From Oceanospirillaceae bacterium (GTDB lineage: Bacteria; Pseudomonadota; Gammaproteobacteria; Pseudomonadales; Oceanobacteraceae), in assembly GCA_002723385.1 (NCBI GenBank), contig PBNY01000049.1, positions 1 to 63,118 on the forward strand: a stretch of 63,118 nt of DNA, given 5' to 3'. A program made the position numbers and the translations under genes. Position 1 is the stretch's first letter; each line of letters starts with the position of its first letter. Below are positions 36,100 to 46,742 of this stretch, in pieces. The notes under the pieces are model-generated. The model made no database searches, was not told where the DNA came from, and saw nothing but the letters and a program-made list of their open reading frames with translations.

Positions 36100-37014
36100 A
36101 TGAGCATCGTCATATGTAAAACAATAGATAAAAAAGTATTTATTCATTCAGATACAAGGGGATGGAACTCTATTGCAGAACGGTCAGATATCTTCAAGGG
36201 ATTGCTTAAGATTGTAATACTCTCTCCAACAATTTGTATCTGTTGGGCTGGAAATGCAGAGACAGCAAAAGATGCATTTAACGGCATTGAAGACCGGTGG
36301 ATTAAAGAGAACGATACAGCTTCACTATGTACTCACCTGTCACTATTTTCGATGAGTGATCAGTTAGATCACCATGTGGACTTTATTATCATAGATCATA
36401 GTAGTGACGCAAAAACATTCAAAATCACCAAGGGTAAAATTCAAAATAAAAACCCTGGCTTCACTTGGATTGGTGATTACGATGCTTATCACTTATTTTT
36501 AGAAAAGTGGCACCAAACTTTATCTACGAAAGACCCTGAAGAATACATTGCTTTTCATAAAGCGTTCAAGATCATGATCGAAAACGCTCCTTCAAAAACG
36601 GTCGGAGACTTTCAAGTTAGTGTTGTATCAAATGATGAGGGGTTTCGTTACACGACTTACGGGGAAGCTTTCTCTCCAAAGCAAACCCTATCGCCAGGAA
36701 CCTCTGTTCTTAAACTACAAGGCTGTGCAGAAGGTGCATATTCACTGAGTTGTCTTACGACCAATGCAAATGAAAAACCGGGTTGTGCACTATATTTCAC
36801 GCCGATTGAATTCGGCGTGATATTAGACCCATCAGATCCTTTCCACTTTGGCCCTATTTTACACTTGCCAATAAATACCTTTCTAAGTGAAGTAAAAAGG
36901 ATTTATGGTTTCGACTTATCAGGGAGAGTGGTCGATAGCAGTGGACAAATCCGTTCTGTAGGGAAACGTACAATAGATGTTTCTTTGATGGGCAGCACAA
37001 TTATCAAAGTTTGA
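36100..37014 (+). CDS. Orphan protein, possibly an Ntn-hydrolase-like fold
   Basis: A 304-residue soluble protein in AT-rich DNA. The start is ATG at 36100, with GAGAG before it. The N-terminus (SIVICKTIDKKVFIHSDTRG) followed by PTICICWAGNAETAKDAF recalls proteasome-like Ntn hydrolases, where the residue after Met is the nucleophile; here that would be Ser2. The second half has a strand-rich region ending in IYGFDLSGRVVDSSGQIRSV. I cannot place it in a family. It sits between the toxin cassette and a second hairpin repeat, so it may be an accessory or defence gene. Confidence 0.7.
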   Translation: MSIVICKTIDKKVFIHSDTRGWNSIAERSDIFKGLLKIVILSPTICICWAGNAETAKDAFNGIEDRWIKENDTASLCTHLSLFSMSDQLDHHVDFIIIDHSSDAKTFKITKGKIQNKNPGFTWIGDYDAYHLFLEKWHQTLSTKDPEEYIAFHKAFKIMIENAPSKTVGDFQVSVVSNDEGFRYTTYGEAFSPKQTLSPGTSVLKLQGCAEGAYSLSCLTTNANEKPGCALYFTPIEFGVILDPSDPFHFGPILHLPINTFLSEVKRIYGFDLSGRVVDSSGQIRSVGKRTIDVSLMGSTIIKV

Positions 37015-37116
37015 CAACCGTCAATAGTTAATTGCTTCTACCAATATTGATTGAACCCCTCAGCCACAACTATGGCTGAAACGATTATTTTAAATAAATT
37101 GAAAATCGGAGAAAGC

Positions 37117-37138
37117 GGGCGAACACAGGGGTTCGCCC
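37117..37138 (+). repeat. Hairpin repeat GGGCGAAC/GTTCGCCC
   Basis: GGGCGAAC and GTTCGCCC form an 8-bp stem around ACAGGG. It marks the right edge of the AT-rich island, 31 bases before the ettA stop. This sequence type is another widespread dispersed hairpin. Confidence 0.8.
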
Positions 37139-37169
37139 CTACAGTCATAAATGACTGTGCGATGGCTGT

Positions 37170-38831
37170 TTACGCCAGTCGCTTGTATTTCATACGTTTC
37201 GGTGCGGCGTCGTTGCCCAGACGCTTTTTGCGATCCGCTTCGTATTCGGTGTAGTTACCCTCGAAGAAGGTCACGTTGGAATCACCTTCGTACGCCAGAA
37301 TGTGGGTGGCGATGCGGTCAAGGAACCAGCGGTCGTGGGATACGACCATCACAGTGCCGGGGAAGGCGTCGACGGCTTCTTCCAGTGCACGCAGGGTTTC
37401 TACGTCGAGGTCGTTGGACGGTTCGTCCAGCAGCAAGACGTTCGCCCCTTGCTTCAGGGTGTAGGCCAGTTGCAGGCGGCCACGTTCACCACCGGACAGT
37501 TCACCCACACGCTTTTGCTGATCGCCGCCCTTGAAGTTGAAGCGGCCAATGTAGGAGCGGCTTGGGTATTCCTTACCGTTGATCTCCAGCATGTCGAGTC
37601 CATCTGAAACGGCTTCCCAGACGGTTTTGCTGTCGTCCAGTTCTTCGCGCAGCTGTTCGACGAAGGCCAGTTTGACGGTTTCGCCGGTGACCACTTCGCC
37701 GGAATCCGGCTGCTCGGTGCCTGCAATCATGCGGAACAGGGTCGATTTACCGGCGCCGTTACCACCGATGATGCCGACAATGGCACCCGCCGGTACGGTG
37801 AAGCTGAGGTCATCGATCAGTACGCGATCGCCAAAGGATTTGGTGACGTTGTGGAATTCAATCACCTTGTCGCCAAGACGCGGGCCAGGCGGAATGTAGA
37901 TTTCGTTAGTCTCGTTACGGGTCTGGAACTCGCGGGAGTTCATCTCCTCGAAGCGGGCCAGACGCGCCTTGGACTTGGACTGACGGCCCTTGGCACTCTT
38001 GCGAACCCATTCCAGCTCGTGCTTGATGGCCTTGGCGTGGGCGTCTTCTTCTTTCTTTTCCTGCTCCAGACGCTTCTCTTTGGTTTCCAGCCAGGTGGTG
38101 TAGTTGCCCTGGTACGGAATGCCGTGACCACGATCCAGCTCCAGAATCCACTCGGCACAGTTGTCGAGGAAGTAACGATCGTGGGTAATCGCCACCACGG
38201 TGCCCGGATATTCTTCGAGGAATTTCTCCAGCCAGCCAACGGATTCAGCATCCAGGTGGTTGGTCGGTTCGTCGAGCAGCAGCATGTCTGGCTTGGACAT
38301 CAGCAGGCGACACAAGGCCACACGACGGCGCTCACCACCGGACAGTTTGGTCACGTCGGCATCCCACGGCGGCAGACGCAGCGCATCGGCGGCAATTTCC
38401 ATCTGGCGATCGAGGTCGTGACCACCCGCCGCTTCGATGATGGCTTCCAGGCGACCTTGCTTCTTGGCCAGTTCGTCAAAGTCGGCATCCGGCTCGGCGT
38501 AGGCGGCGTAGACCAGATCCAGTTCGGCCTTGGCATTCACCAGCTCGCTGAGGCCATCTTCGACGTTGCCTTTGACGTCCTTGGATGGGTCAAGCTCTGG
38601 CTCCTGTGGCAGGTAGCCGATGTTCAGTTCTGGCTGCGGACGGGCTTCGCCAATGAAGTCCTGATCCACACCAGCCATGATTTTCAGCAGGGTCGACTTG
38701 CCAGAGCCATTCAGGCCCAGTACGCCGATCTTGGCGCCCGGAAAGAAAGAAAGTGAAATATCCCGCAAAATCTGACGCTTGGGCGGAACAATCTTGCCCA
38801 AACGGTTCATCGTAAAAACATACTGTGCCAT
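37170..38831 (-). CDS. ettA: Energy-dependent translational throttle protein EttA (ABC-F)
   Basis: A 553-residue ABC-F protein with two ATPase modules and no membrane segment. Walker A motifs are LNGSGKST and GNGAGKST; signatures are [11 protein letters not shown] and [11 protein letters not shown]. The linker between modules carries the charged helical P-site tRNA-interaction motif. EttA binds the ribosome E site and gates the first elongation steps according to ATP/ADP ratio. The start at 38831 ([13 protein letters not shown]) is preceded by GGGGAG. It is the first core gene right of the accessory island. Confidence 0.97.
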   Translation of the reverse strand: MAQYVFTMNRLGKIVPPKRQILRDISLSFFPGAKIGVLGLNGSGKSTLLKIMAGVDQDFIGEARPQPELNIGYLPQEPELDPSKDVKGNVEDGLSELVNAKAELDLVYAAYAEPDADFDELAKKQGRLEAIIEAAGGHDLDRQMEIAADALRLPPWDADVTKLSGGERRRVALCRLLMSKPDMLLLDEPTNHLDAESVGWLEKFLEEYPGTVVAITHDRYFLDNCAEWILELDRGHGIPYQGNYTTWLETKEKRLEQEKKEEDAHAKAIKHELEWVRKSAKGRQSKSKARLARFEEMNSREFQTRNETNEIYIPPGPRLGDKVIEFHNVTKSFGDRVLIDDLSFTVPAGAIVGIIGGNGAGKSTLFRMIAGTEQPDSGEVVTGETVKLAFVEQLREELDDSKTVWEAVSDGLDMLEINGKEYPSRSYIGRFNFKGGDQQKRVGELSGGERGRLQLAYTLKQGANVLLLDEPSNDLDVETLRALEEAVDAFPGTVMVVSHDRWFLDRIATHILAYEGDSNVTFFEGNYTEYEADRKKRLGNDAAPKRMKYKRLA

Positions 38832-39076
38832 GGTGGCTCCCCTCACTTACAATGGACGCAACGCTACTCAAAACCCAAAGGGAAGGCAACGTCATAAGTA
38901 CGGGATCCTTTTCTGGCCTTATTGAGTAAAATCATTGCATCCTTTCCCGATGCCGGTTTTCAATACTTTTTTGCTTCGTTTTTTATAGCCCCTCAGGGAC
39001 GACAGCCGTCATTCGTCAGACTCACGAGGCATACCGCCAGACGAAATTGTCGCCTGACATAATGTGATGGAGAACA

Positions 39077-42000
39077 ATGCAGCCGAACCATGATGACGTT
39101 GAAATTCGCATAGTACGCGCCCGCCGCCAGCGCCGCCTGATTGCGCTCAGCTTTCTGGCCCTGTTACTGCTGGCGGTCGCCGATATGCTCAGTCGCATTG
39201 ATATTCAGGAATGGTGGAGTTCAGACATGCTTCACAGCCTGCAGGCACCGGCTGGCCTGTATCTGGCGATGATTTCCATTCTGTATCTGTTCTGGCGCTA
39301 TGTACGCAATATCGAAGACGTTGCCATCAATGGCAGTCAGGCCGCCCATCTGCTGATTGATCGTTCAGCCACGGTACTCGACGCCATCCCCGATGCCCTG
39401 ATCTGTATTGACGAGAACGGCAAGATCATTCGAGCCAACCAATACGCCGAGCGACTGCTGCGCGAGAACACCGGCTACGACGGTGGCTGCGCAACCCTCA
39501 AGGACCTGTGGAAAGCCGATCACGCGTTCTGGAATCAGCCGGTTGATTTGACGCGCCCGCATACGCAAAAAGCCGATATATGCCTTGCGGCCAGTCTCGA
39601 TGGCCAGGTACGTCGATACGAACAAAGCTATCAGCCAACATTCACCGATGAGCGCTTCACAGGCGGAGTCTGGTTGCTGCGCGATGTGACGGAAAGCCTG
39701 AAAAGCCGGGAGCGGGAAGAACACACCCAACATCTTTACCAGGCCATGTTCGACGGTGCCGGTGTAGGGCATTGTGTGCTCGATGCCAGCTGTTATCAGG
39801 GCGATATCGACACCCTGGTGGTCGCTTCCATCAATCAGGAAATCCTCAATCTCACCGGTGCCGGTTCACGGGAACAGCTCCAGAACGAGTTTCACCAACT
39901 GTTTACCGATGGCGGCAAACAGCTGATCAACGCCATATCACGGGTAATGTCTCAGGACGATAAACGCGAGCGTATACTGACCACCACCATCACTCGCTTT
40001 GATGGTCTGGAGCGGGATGTGTCGCTGCACTTCAGCAACGGCTGGTACGGTCGGGTACTGGTGACTCTGATAGATATCACCGAGAGTCGCCGCTCGCAGC
40101 AAAACCTGTCGGACGAAAAGGAGTTCTGGCGCAGTATTTTGTCCCACATGCCGGTGATCGTTCACGTCGCCAAATTCGGTGACGGCGATCAGCCGGAAGT
40201 CCTGTACCGCAACACCTGCGCAGCCGAGTATCTTGGGTTCAGCAATATGCCTTCTGAGCACATGCAGGACTGGCTCCTCTACGGCGACCCGGAGTTTCGT
40301 TCCGAGGCCCGTGAAATCTTCTTGCGTCTGAAAACCACGCTTCCCGGCCAGACCATCAGCCAGCAAGGCCTCTTCAAACGTCGTGATGGTCAGGAACGGA
40401 CGATCCAGTTTGACTACACACCGCTGAAGCTGAAAGACGATGGTGAGGTCGAGACATACATAGGCATCGCCAGAGACATCACCGAAGACATCAATCGCCA
40501 GCATCAGTTATGGGAGAGCCAGTCGCACTACCGCATTCTGGCCGACCACATGAGTGACATCGTCTGGACCACGGACATCGACATGCAGATTGATTACGTC
40601 AGTCCGTCCGTCGAACATCTGCTGGGTTACTCACAGGACGAAATCATTAATGGCGCTGGCAGCGATATTTTCTCCCGCGCGACCATCACGCCGCTCCTGC
40701 GTGAACTGCACAAGCACATGGAGCTGGCGGGCAAAGAGAATGCGGAAGTGCCGGCCCTGCTGTCCCAGCATGACATCACAGCCACGGCCAAGAACGGACA
40801 ACGCATTGACCTGAATCTTCACGTCAGCCCAATGTGGAACAGCAATGGCGGGCTCCGGGGGCTGTTGGGCGTTTGCCGCGACATCACTTCCAAACGCATG
40901 GATGAACGCGAGTTGAAACAGGCCGCCACGGTATTTGATAACAGCAACGAAGCCATTCTGATCACCGATCATCACGGTGAAATCATCAAGGCCAATGAAG
41001 CGTTCTTTGATCTCACCGGCTATACCCGCCACGATATCCACTCCCAGAATCTGATTGCGCTGCTGGCGCCCGGTACTCTGGATCACGTTCGTTTTGAGGA
41101 AATCTCCGAATGTCTCAGAGACGACGGATACTGGCAGGGTGAGATCAATTACCGTTGCGCCAGCGGTCGTTTGCGCACCGGCTGGGTCGGTATCAGTCTG
41201 ATTCGCGAAAAACATGAACGCGATCAAACACTGACGGTGATCATGTCCGATATCACCGAACGACGCGTGATTGAGGAAAGTGTCCACCGCCTCGCCTACT
41301 ACGACGCCCTGACCAACCTACCGAACCGCAGTCAGATGTTCGAACGGCTGGAGTCTTCCGTGCGCCAGTCCGCCATCAGCGACACCAAGGGCGCGTTGCT
41401 GTTTATCGATCTGGATCGCTTCAAGCCAATCAACGATTCCCTTGGCCATCAGGTCGGCGATCAGGTGCTGCAGGAAGTGGCCGCCCGCTTGCGTCAGTGC
41501 GTCAAGGCGCGTGATCTGATCTGCCGAATGGGTGGTGATGAATTCACCGCCGTGCTGACCTTTCCGGGCAACTCGGAGCTGGCTCCCGGCAACGCTGAAC
41601 GGGTTGCCCAGCGCATCCTCAAACAACTGAGTGCGCCCTACAAACTGGAACAGCGCAGCGTTCATATCAGTGCCAGCATCGGAATCGCCCTGTTCCCGGA
41701 CGATGGCCATACCGCCACCGAGCTGCTGAAAAACGCCGATATGGCCATGTATCACGCCAAGAATGCCGGTCGCAACAACGCCAAATTCTACGACGACGCC
41801 ATGCGCCAGAAGGCGATCAGCCAGCTGGAGATGGTCAACGACCTTCATCAGGCCTTGCCTGCGGGCCAACTCAGCCTGCGCTTTCAGCCCCAGTTTGATT
41901 GCAAGACCAAACGCTGCACTTCCGTCGAGGCCTTGCTGAGATGGAATCACCCCACCAAAGGTGCCATCGGGCCTGCGGAGTTCATTCCGGTGCTGGAAGA

Positions 42001-42655
42001 AACCGGCCTGATCAATCCGATTGGTCAGTGGGTACTGGAGCAAGCCTGCAAGCACCTGAAAGAGTGGCAAACGCTGAATATTGGCATCAACCGGGTGGCC
42101 GTGAATGTCTCAGGCGCCCAGTTCTCTGATCCGCTGTTCCTGCAGACCGTGCAGGAGGCCGTCAGTCACGCCGGGCTGGAACCCCGGCAACTGGAACTGG
42201 AGCTGACAGAAACCATCCTGATGAAAGACGTCGAGCACACGCTGCAGCAACTGGAGCGTCTGCGCAGTCTGGGTTTTCAGGTCGCCATTGATGACTTCGG
42301 TACCGGTTACTCCTCATTGAAGTACCTCAATCGCTTCCCGGTGGACAAGCTCAAGATCGATCAGGACTTTGTCCGCAAGCTGCCTTACAAGGCTGAAAGC
42401 GTTCAGCTGGTGAACACCATCATCACCATGGCCCAGAACATGAGTCTCGGCGTGGTGGCGGAAGGGGTCGAAACCTGCGACCAGATGAGTTTTCTGGTCG
42501 AGAGTGGCTGCGAAAGCGTGCAGGGATTTCTGATGGCACGGCCAATGAGCCACGAGCAGATCGTTAGCCAGCACGAAAAACTCCAGCTCTGCTGCGCCAG
42601 TTGCCACGAAGCATGCCCGCCATCAGGCCGTGACGAAACTTCACGGCCATCATGA
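39077..42655 (+). CDS. Membrane multi-PAS GGDEF-EAL c-di-GMP enzyme
   Basis: A 1192-residue protein. Two hydrophobic segments near 20-38 and 58-77 anchor it; four or five PAS-like domains follow (about 100-720), two of them ending in the DIT-E/S phrases typical of PAS-PAC. The GGDEF motif is intact (819-823) and the EAL motif intact (E951), with ELTET, DDFGTGYSSL and KIDQDFV for the phosphodiesterase site. The inhibitory RxxD site reads KARD, so product inhibition is probably weak. It should make and/or degrade c-di-GMP. The ATG at 39077 is preceded by GGAG. It is upstream of glyA with a 112-bp gap and is probably not cotranscribed with it. Confidence 0.95.
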   Translation: MQPNHDDVEIRIVRARRQRRLIALSFLALLLLAVADMLSRIDIQEWWSSDMLHSLQAPAGLYLAMISILYLFWRYVRNIEDVAINGSQAAHLLIDRSATVLDAIPDALICIDENGKIIRANQYAERLLRENTGYDGGCATLKDLWKADHAFWNQPVDLTRPHTQKADICLAASLDGQVRRYEQSYQPTFTDERFTGGVWLLRDVTESLKSREREEHTQHLYQAMFDGAGVGHCVLDASCYQGDIDTLVVASINQEILNLTGAGSREQLQNEFHQLFTDGGKQLINAISRVMSQDDKRERILTTTITRFDGLERDVSLHFSNGWYGRVLVTLIDITESRRSQQNLSDEKEFWRSILSHMPVIVHVAKFGDGDQPEVLYRNTCAAEYLGFSNMPSEHMQDWLLYGDPEFRSEAREIFLRLKTTLPGQTISQQGLFKRRDGQERTIQFDYTPLKLKDDGEVETYIGIARDITEDINRQHQLWESQSHYRILADHMSDIVWTTDIDMQIDYVSPSVEHLLGYSQDEIINGAGSDIFSRATITPLLRELHKHMELAGKENAEVPALLSQHDITATAKNGQRIDLNLHVSPMWNSNGGLRGLLGVCRDITSKRMDERELKQAATVFDNSNEAILITDHHGEIIKANEAFFDLTGYTRHDIHSQNLIALLAPGTLDHVRFEEISECLRDDGYWQGEINYRCASGRLRTGWVGISLIREKHERDQTLTVIMSDITERRVIEESVHRLAYYDALTNLPNRSQMFERLESSVRQSAISDTKGALLFIDLDRFKPINDSLGHQVGDQVLQEVAARLRQCVKARDLICRMGGDEFTAVLTFPGNSELAPGNAERVAQRILKQLSAPYKLEQRSVHISASIGIALFPDDGHTATELLKNADMAMYHAKNAGRNNAKFYDDAMRQKAISQLEMVNDLHQALPAGQLSLRFQPQFDCKTKRCTSVEALLRWNHPTKGAIGPAEFIPVLEETGLINPIGQWVLEQACKHLKEWQTLNIGINRVAVNVSGAQFSDPLFLQTVQEAVSHAGLEPRQLELELTETILMKDVEHTLQQLERLRSLGFQVAIDDFGTGYSSLKYLNRFPVDKLKIDQDFVRKLPYKAESVQLVNTIITMAQNMSLGVVAEGVETCDQMSFLVESGCESVQGFLMARPMSHEQIVSQHEKLQLCCASCHEACPPSGRDETSRPS

Positions 42656-42767
42656 GCAAGTCTCACGTGTAAGATAATCGTAATTTAGTGTAGAATTGCC
42701 GCCCTTTTTTCAACAGTCCGGCACTCTGTCCGGGCTGGCAACACTGAACCATACCGAGGACGCCCGG

Positions 42768-44030
42768 ATGTTTAGCCGCGACATGAATATTGCCGACTTT
42801 GATCCAGAACTCTGGTCAGCCATGCAGGCTGAGGACCAGCGTCAGGAGCATCACATTGAGCTGATCGCTTCTGAAAACTACACCAGCCCACGTGTAATGG
42901 AAGCGCAAGGCTCCCAGCTGACCAACAAATACGCCGAAGGCTATCCGGGCAAGCGTTACTACGGTGGTTGTGAACACGTGGACGTGATCGAGCAACTGGC
43001 CATCGATCGCGCCAAAGAGCTGTTCGGTGCTGGCTACGCCAACGTTCAGCCACATTCCGGCTCCCAGGCAAACGCTGCGGTGTTCATGGCTCTGGTTAAA
43101 CCAGGCGAAACCATTCTGGGCATGAGCCTGGCACACGGTGGCCACCTGACTCACGGCGCTGCGGTGTCGTTCTCCGGTCGTATCTACAACGCGGTTCAGT
43201 ACGGTCTGAACCCGGAAACTGGCGAAATCGATTACGCCGATGTTGAGCGTCTGGCGCGTGAGCACAAGCCGAAGATGATCATCGCCGGTTTCTCTGCTTA
43301 CTCCCGAGTGGTTGACTGGCAGCGTTTCCGCGACATCGCGGACGAAGTCGGTGCTTACCTGTTCGTTGACATGGCTCACATCGCCGGTCTGGTTGCGGCA
43401 GGCGTCTACCCGTCTCCGGTTGGTATCGCTGACGTGGTTACCACCACCACCCACAAAACCCTGCGTGGCCCTCGTGGCGGCCTGATTCTGGCCAACGAAG
43501 ACGAAGAGCTGAACAAGAAGCTCAACTTCGCGGTATTCCCGGAATCCCAGGGTGGCCCATTGATGCACGTGATCGCCGGTAAGGCGGTGTGCTTCAAGGA
43601 AGCGATGTCCGACGACTACAGGAACTACCAGGCTCAGGTAGTCAAGAACGCTCAGGCAATGGCCAACACCTTCATCGAACGTGGTATCAACATCGTTTCC
43701 GGTGGCACTGACGATCACCTGTTCCTGGTTGATCTGATCGGCAAGGAATACACAGGTAAAGATGCTGACGCGGCTCTGGGTCGCGCCAACATCACGGTGA
43801 ACAAGAACTCGGTGCCAAACGACCCGCGTTCTCCGTTTGTCACCTCCGGTCTGCGCATCGGTTCTCCAGCCATCACTTCTCGTGGTTTTGGTGAAGCCGA
43901 ATGTGTTCAGCTGGCTAACTGGATCTGTGATGTTCTGGATGGTCTGGAATCTGGCGATTCCACTGCGGCAGAAGCTGGCGTGAAAGAGAAAGTGATCGCT
44001 CTGTGTGACCAGTTCCCGGTTTACCGCTAA
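42768..44030 (+). CDS. glyA: Serine hydroxymethyltransferase
   Basis: A 420-residue PLP enzyme that converts serine and tetrahydrofolate to glycine and methylene-tetrahydrofolate. The PLP lysine is Lys230 in [23 protein letters not shown] and SGSQANAAV are family signatures. The frame extends upstream to 42696, but [12 protein letters not shown] at 42768, with GAGG before it, is the normal start. Codon use is notably biased (many GGT, GTT, CTG codons), as for highly expressed genes. nrdR, which often follows glyA in relatives, is not present here. Confidence 0.97.
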   Translation: MFSRDMNIADFDPELWSAMQAEDQRQEHHIELIASENYTSPRVMEAQGSQLTNKYAEGYPGKRYYGGCEHVDVIEQLAIDRAKELFGAGYANVQPHSGSQANAAVFMALVKPGETILGMSLAHGGHLTHGAAVSFSGRIYNAVQYGLNPETGEIDYADVERLAREHKPKMIIAGFSAYSRVVDWQRFRDIADEVGAYLFVDMAHIAGLVAAGVYPSPVGIADVVTTTTHKTLRGPRGGLILANEDEELNKKLNFAVFPESQGGPLMHVIAGKAVCFKEAMSDDYRNYQAQVVKNAQAMANTFIERGINIVSGGTDDHLFLVDLIGKEYTGKDADAALGRANITVNKNSVPNDPRSPFVTSGLRIGSPAITSRGFGEAECVQLANWICDVLDGLESGDSTAAEAGVKEKVIALCDQFPVYR

Positions 44031-44042
44031 ACCGAACCGGTT

Positions 44043-44074
44043 CTGTCTGGCCAAGCCTCACGCTGGCCAGACAG
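44043..44074 (+). terminator. Hairpin after glyA, terminator without a clear T run
   Basis: CTGTCTGGCCA and TGGCCAGACAG form an 11-bp stem with a 10-base loop just after the glyA stop. No T run follows, so it may stabilise the 3' end rather than terminate on its own. Confidence 0.55.
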
Positions 44075-44344
44075 CAACGTCCCACTTCTTCCTCTCATTA
44101 ATGTCTCCTGCTCTCCAATTTCTGCCTGTCATTTGTAACGCAGACTCGCTGCTCCTGGCCTTTTTCAGGCATTTGATTCGGCAATTTCCACACCAGAATC
44201 GTACAAAATATCGGCTCCCAAACGGCTCAATTTGATCAATACGGGACAGCATCAAGGTTGCTTCAGATGGCCACATTTGACGGTTGCCGAATGTTGCAAT
44301 CTGCTTACAATGCCAGCAGCGATTAACCTCAGTGAGTGTTTGCC
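44075..44344. other. Non-coding gap between glyA and a small gene
   Basis: No gene, riboswitch or strong promoter was recognised in these 270 bases. nrdR would be expected near here in many relatives but no NrdR-like zinc-ribbon sequence is found. Confidence 0.5.
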
Positions 44345-44722
44345 ATGTCGACCATCAGCTGCCCCCCAAACTCGCTTTTTGAACAGTCCGTCCCTCGTTC
44401 GACACTCAGGAACTGGAAACCCCTTTCCATGACCGAGCTGGCCGAAACCCTGACGGAGCAGGAAAAAAACCTGCCAACAGAGCTGGCTGATTTCTGGGCA
44501 TTGATGCGCTTGCCAGAGCCGGAATTGTGGGAGCAACACCCCTGGGCCGACGAGGGCTGCGGATTCTGGGTATTGGGTGTCGCCAGCCGCCTGTGCATCT
44601 ATTACAACGACCACACCCGTGGCTTTTCAGTCTGTCGCTTCGAACGCTGGGGCGTGATTCCGGAATGCGATTGCCAGGGGCAGTCTCTCGCTGGTGCCGT
44701 TCACACTGCCAGAACACTGTAA
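44345..44722 (+). CDS. Small protein of unknown function before ribD
   Basis: A 125-residue soluble protein. The central part has WALMRLPEPELWEQHPWADEGCGFWVLG, with several tryptophans, and a C-terminal segment SVCRFERWGVIPECDC. No family is recognised. It starts at ATG 44345 with a weak ribosome-binding site and lies in the 900-bp gap between glyA and ribD, where relatives often carry nrdR. Confidence 0.65.
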   Translation: MSTISCPPNSLFEQSVPRSTLRNWKPLSMTELAETLTEQEKNLPTELADFWALMRLPEPELWEQHPWADEGCGFWVLGVASRLCIYYNDHTRGFSVCRFERWGVIPECDCQGQSLAGAVHTARTL

Positions 44723-44936
44723 ATCACTTTTAACCGCTAATCGCATTTGCTGCTCCCGACGTGCCGGAGTACACTCTGCGCCATATTTTGATGGCCGGAT
44801 TCTCCGGGCCTCACCCGCTCTTTTTGCTCGCAGGCCTGCCCGAACGGCCCCTGCCGTCATGACCGGTGTTGCCCGCTGATTTTCAGGGCCGCTGTTTTTC
44901 GTCATATGCAATCTGGCATCACCACTGAGCAAATCT

Positions 44937-46079
44937 GTGAGCACATCCGATACCGAATACATGCGCCGTGCACTGCAACTGGCGCACCTTGGTCTCTATT
45001 CCACCAGCCCGAATCCCCGAGTCGGCTGCGTCATCGTCAAGGATGGCCAGATCGTTGGCGAAGGCTGGCACCAGAAAGCCGGTCAACCTCACGCTGAAAT
45101 CAACGCCCTCCGCATGGCCGGCCCCTCTTCCGAGGGCGCAACGGCGTATGTCACGCTGGAACCTTGCAGCCACTATGGCCGCACACCGCCCTGTGCCGAC
45201 GCTCTGATCAAAGCCGGTGTTGCCCGTGTTGTGGGTGCTTGCTCCGACCCTAACCCGTCAGTTGCAGGGCGAGGCTATCAACGCATTCGTGATGCCGGTA
45301 TCGAGGTCACTGAAACCTGCCTGGCTGACGAGGCCGAAACCCTGAACATCGGCTTTATGAAGCGCATGCGAACGGGGCGTCCTTATGTGCGTATCAAACT
45401 GGCCCAGAGTCTGGATGGCCGCACCGCCATGGCCAGTGGCGAAAGCCAATGGATCACGGGCACCCAGGCCCGGCAGGACGTGCAGAAACTGCGCGCTCGC
45501 AGCTGCGCCGTGATTACCGGTGCTGATTCGGTGCTGATCGACAATCCTTCGATGACCGTGCGCCCGGCAGAATCCGGGATCGAGCAGGAAGCCCGCCTGT
45601 GGCGACAGCCACTGCGAGTGCTTATAGATGGCAGGCAACGCGTTAGCTCCGAAGCCAAACTCTTTGCCCAGGCTGGCGACATCCTGATTGCCACCAGCGG
45701 TGCCAAACCGTCAGGCAATAATGCGATTCAACGTGCCGAGGAACTCGGCGCACTGGATTACTGGCACAGCGACGGCCAGGAGAAGGTCAACCTGCCTGCC
45801 TTGCTGGATGAACTGGGTCAACGCGGTTGTAACGAGGTGCTGATTGAATCCGGGGCCCAATTGGCCGGTGCCTTTGTTGAACAGGGTCTGGTCGATGAGC
45901 TGGTGCTCTACTGCGCGCCGACCTTGCTGGGCAGCAATGCGCGGCCCCTGATGACCTTGCCGTTGACCCAAATGAAAGAGCAGGTGCGCTGGCAATGGCA
46001 GGACGTCACTCCTATGGGTGATGATCTTCGCCTGACCCTGACCCCCGCTCCCCTCTCGACTGAAACAGGAACACGCTGA
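44937..46079 (+). CDS. ribD: Riboflavin biosynthesis deaminase/reductase RibD
   Basis: A 380-residue bifunctional enzyme. The N-terminal deaminase has the zinc motif HAEINAL and PCSHYGRTPPC; the C-terminal reductase has the NADPH-binding fold (IKLAQSLDGRTA, VLIESGAQLAGAF). It converts 2,5-diamino-6-ribosylamino-pyrimidinone phosphate to the ribitylamino-uracil phosphate. The start is GTG at 44937. Its stop overlaps the ribE start by one base (TGATG), so the operon is translationally coupled. Confidence 0.96.
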   Translation: MSTSDTEYMRRALQLAHLGLYSTSPNPRVGCVIVKDGQIVGEGWHQKAGQPHAEINALRMAGPSSEGATAYVTLEPCSHYGRTPPCADALIKAGVARVVGACSDPNPSVAGRGYQRIRDAGIEVTETCLADEAETLNIGFMKRMRTGRPYVRIKLAQSLDGRTAMASGESQWITGTQARQDVQKLRARSCAVITGADSVLIDNPSMTVRPAESGIEQEARLWRQPLRVLIDGRQRVSSEAKLFAQAGDILIATSGAKPSGNNAIQRAEELGALDYWHSDGQEKVNLPALLDELGQRGCNEVLIESGAQLAGAFVEQGLVDELVLYCAPTLLGSNARPLMTLPLTQMKEQVRWQWQDVTPMGDDLRLTLTPAPLSTETGTR

Positions 46080-46732
46080 TGTTTACCGGCATTATCGAAG
46101 CCGTTGGTACGGTTCAACAAGTCACGGAATCCGGTGGCGACTTGCGCCTTCGCATTCAAACCGGTGGATTGGACCTCGGAGACGTCAAACTGGGCGACAG
46201 CATCGCCACCAACGGCGTATGTCTGACCGTGGTCGAACTGCCCGGCGATGGTTTTGTGGCCGATGTATCGCGTGAGTCCCTGGCGCATACGAACATTGGC
46301 GAATGGCGCGGCGGCACACGCGTGAATCTGGAAAAAGCCCTGCTGCCCACCACACGCCTCGGCGGCCATATGGTCAGCGGCCATGTTGATGGCGTCGGCA
46401 CTCTGGTTGCCCGCTCCGCTGACGCCCGTTCGATTCGTCTGACCGTCAAGGCTCCGGTGGACCTCGGCCGCTACATTGCCGCCAAGGGTTCGATTACCGT
46501 CGATGGCATCAGCCTGACCGTGAATGCCCTGACCGAGCAAGGTTTCCTGCTCAACATCGTGCCCCATACGGCGGGCGAAACCACGCTGGCGAATGCCCAG
46601 CCTGGTCGGCAGCTTCATCTGGAAGTTGATATGATAGCGCGCTATCTGGAGCAGCTGCTGAACCACAACACACCTTCTGACACCAACAAACTGACCCCGG
46701 CATTCCTTGCCGAACACGGTTTCTGGAAATAA
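46079..46732 (+). CDS. ribE: Riboflavin synthase, alpha subunit
   Basis: A 217-residue protein with two tandem lumazine-binding barrels (MFTGIIEAVGTV and the second-domain MVSGHVDGVGTL), the usual duplicated structure. It dismutates two 6,7-dimethyl-8-ribityllumazines to riboflavin. The ATG overlaps the ribD stop by one base. Some schemes name this gene ribC. Confidence 0.96.
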   Translation: MFTGIIEAVGTVQQVTESGGDLRLRIQTGGLDLGDVKLGDSIATNGVCLTVVELPGDGFVADVSRESLAHTNIGEWRGGTRVNLEKALLPTTRLGGHMVSGHVDGVGTLVARSADARSIRLTVKAPVDLGRYIAAKGSITVDGISLTVNALTEQGFLLNIVPHTAGETTLANAQPGRQLHLEVDMIARYLEQLLNHNTPSDTNKLTPAFLAEHGFWK

Positions 46733-46742
46733 GTGAGTCCTC

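Noticed and set aside
42816..44054. Long frame of 412 codons opposite glyA
   Set aside because: Caused by strong codon bias of glyA on the other strand; composition is not protein-like.
44723..44936. FMN riboswitch before ribD
   Set aside because: None of the conserved RFN stem sequences were found in the gap before ribD.
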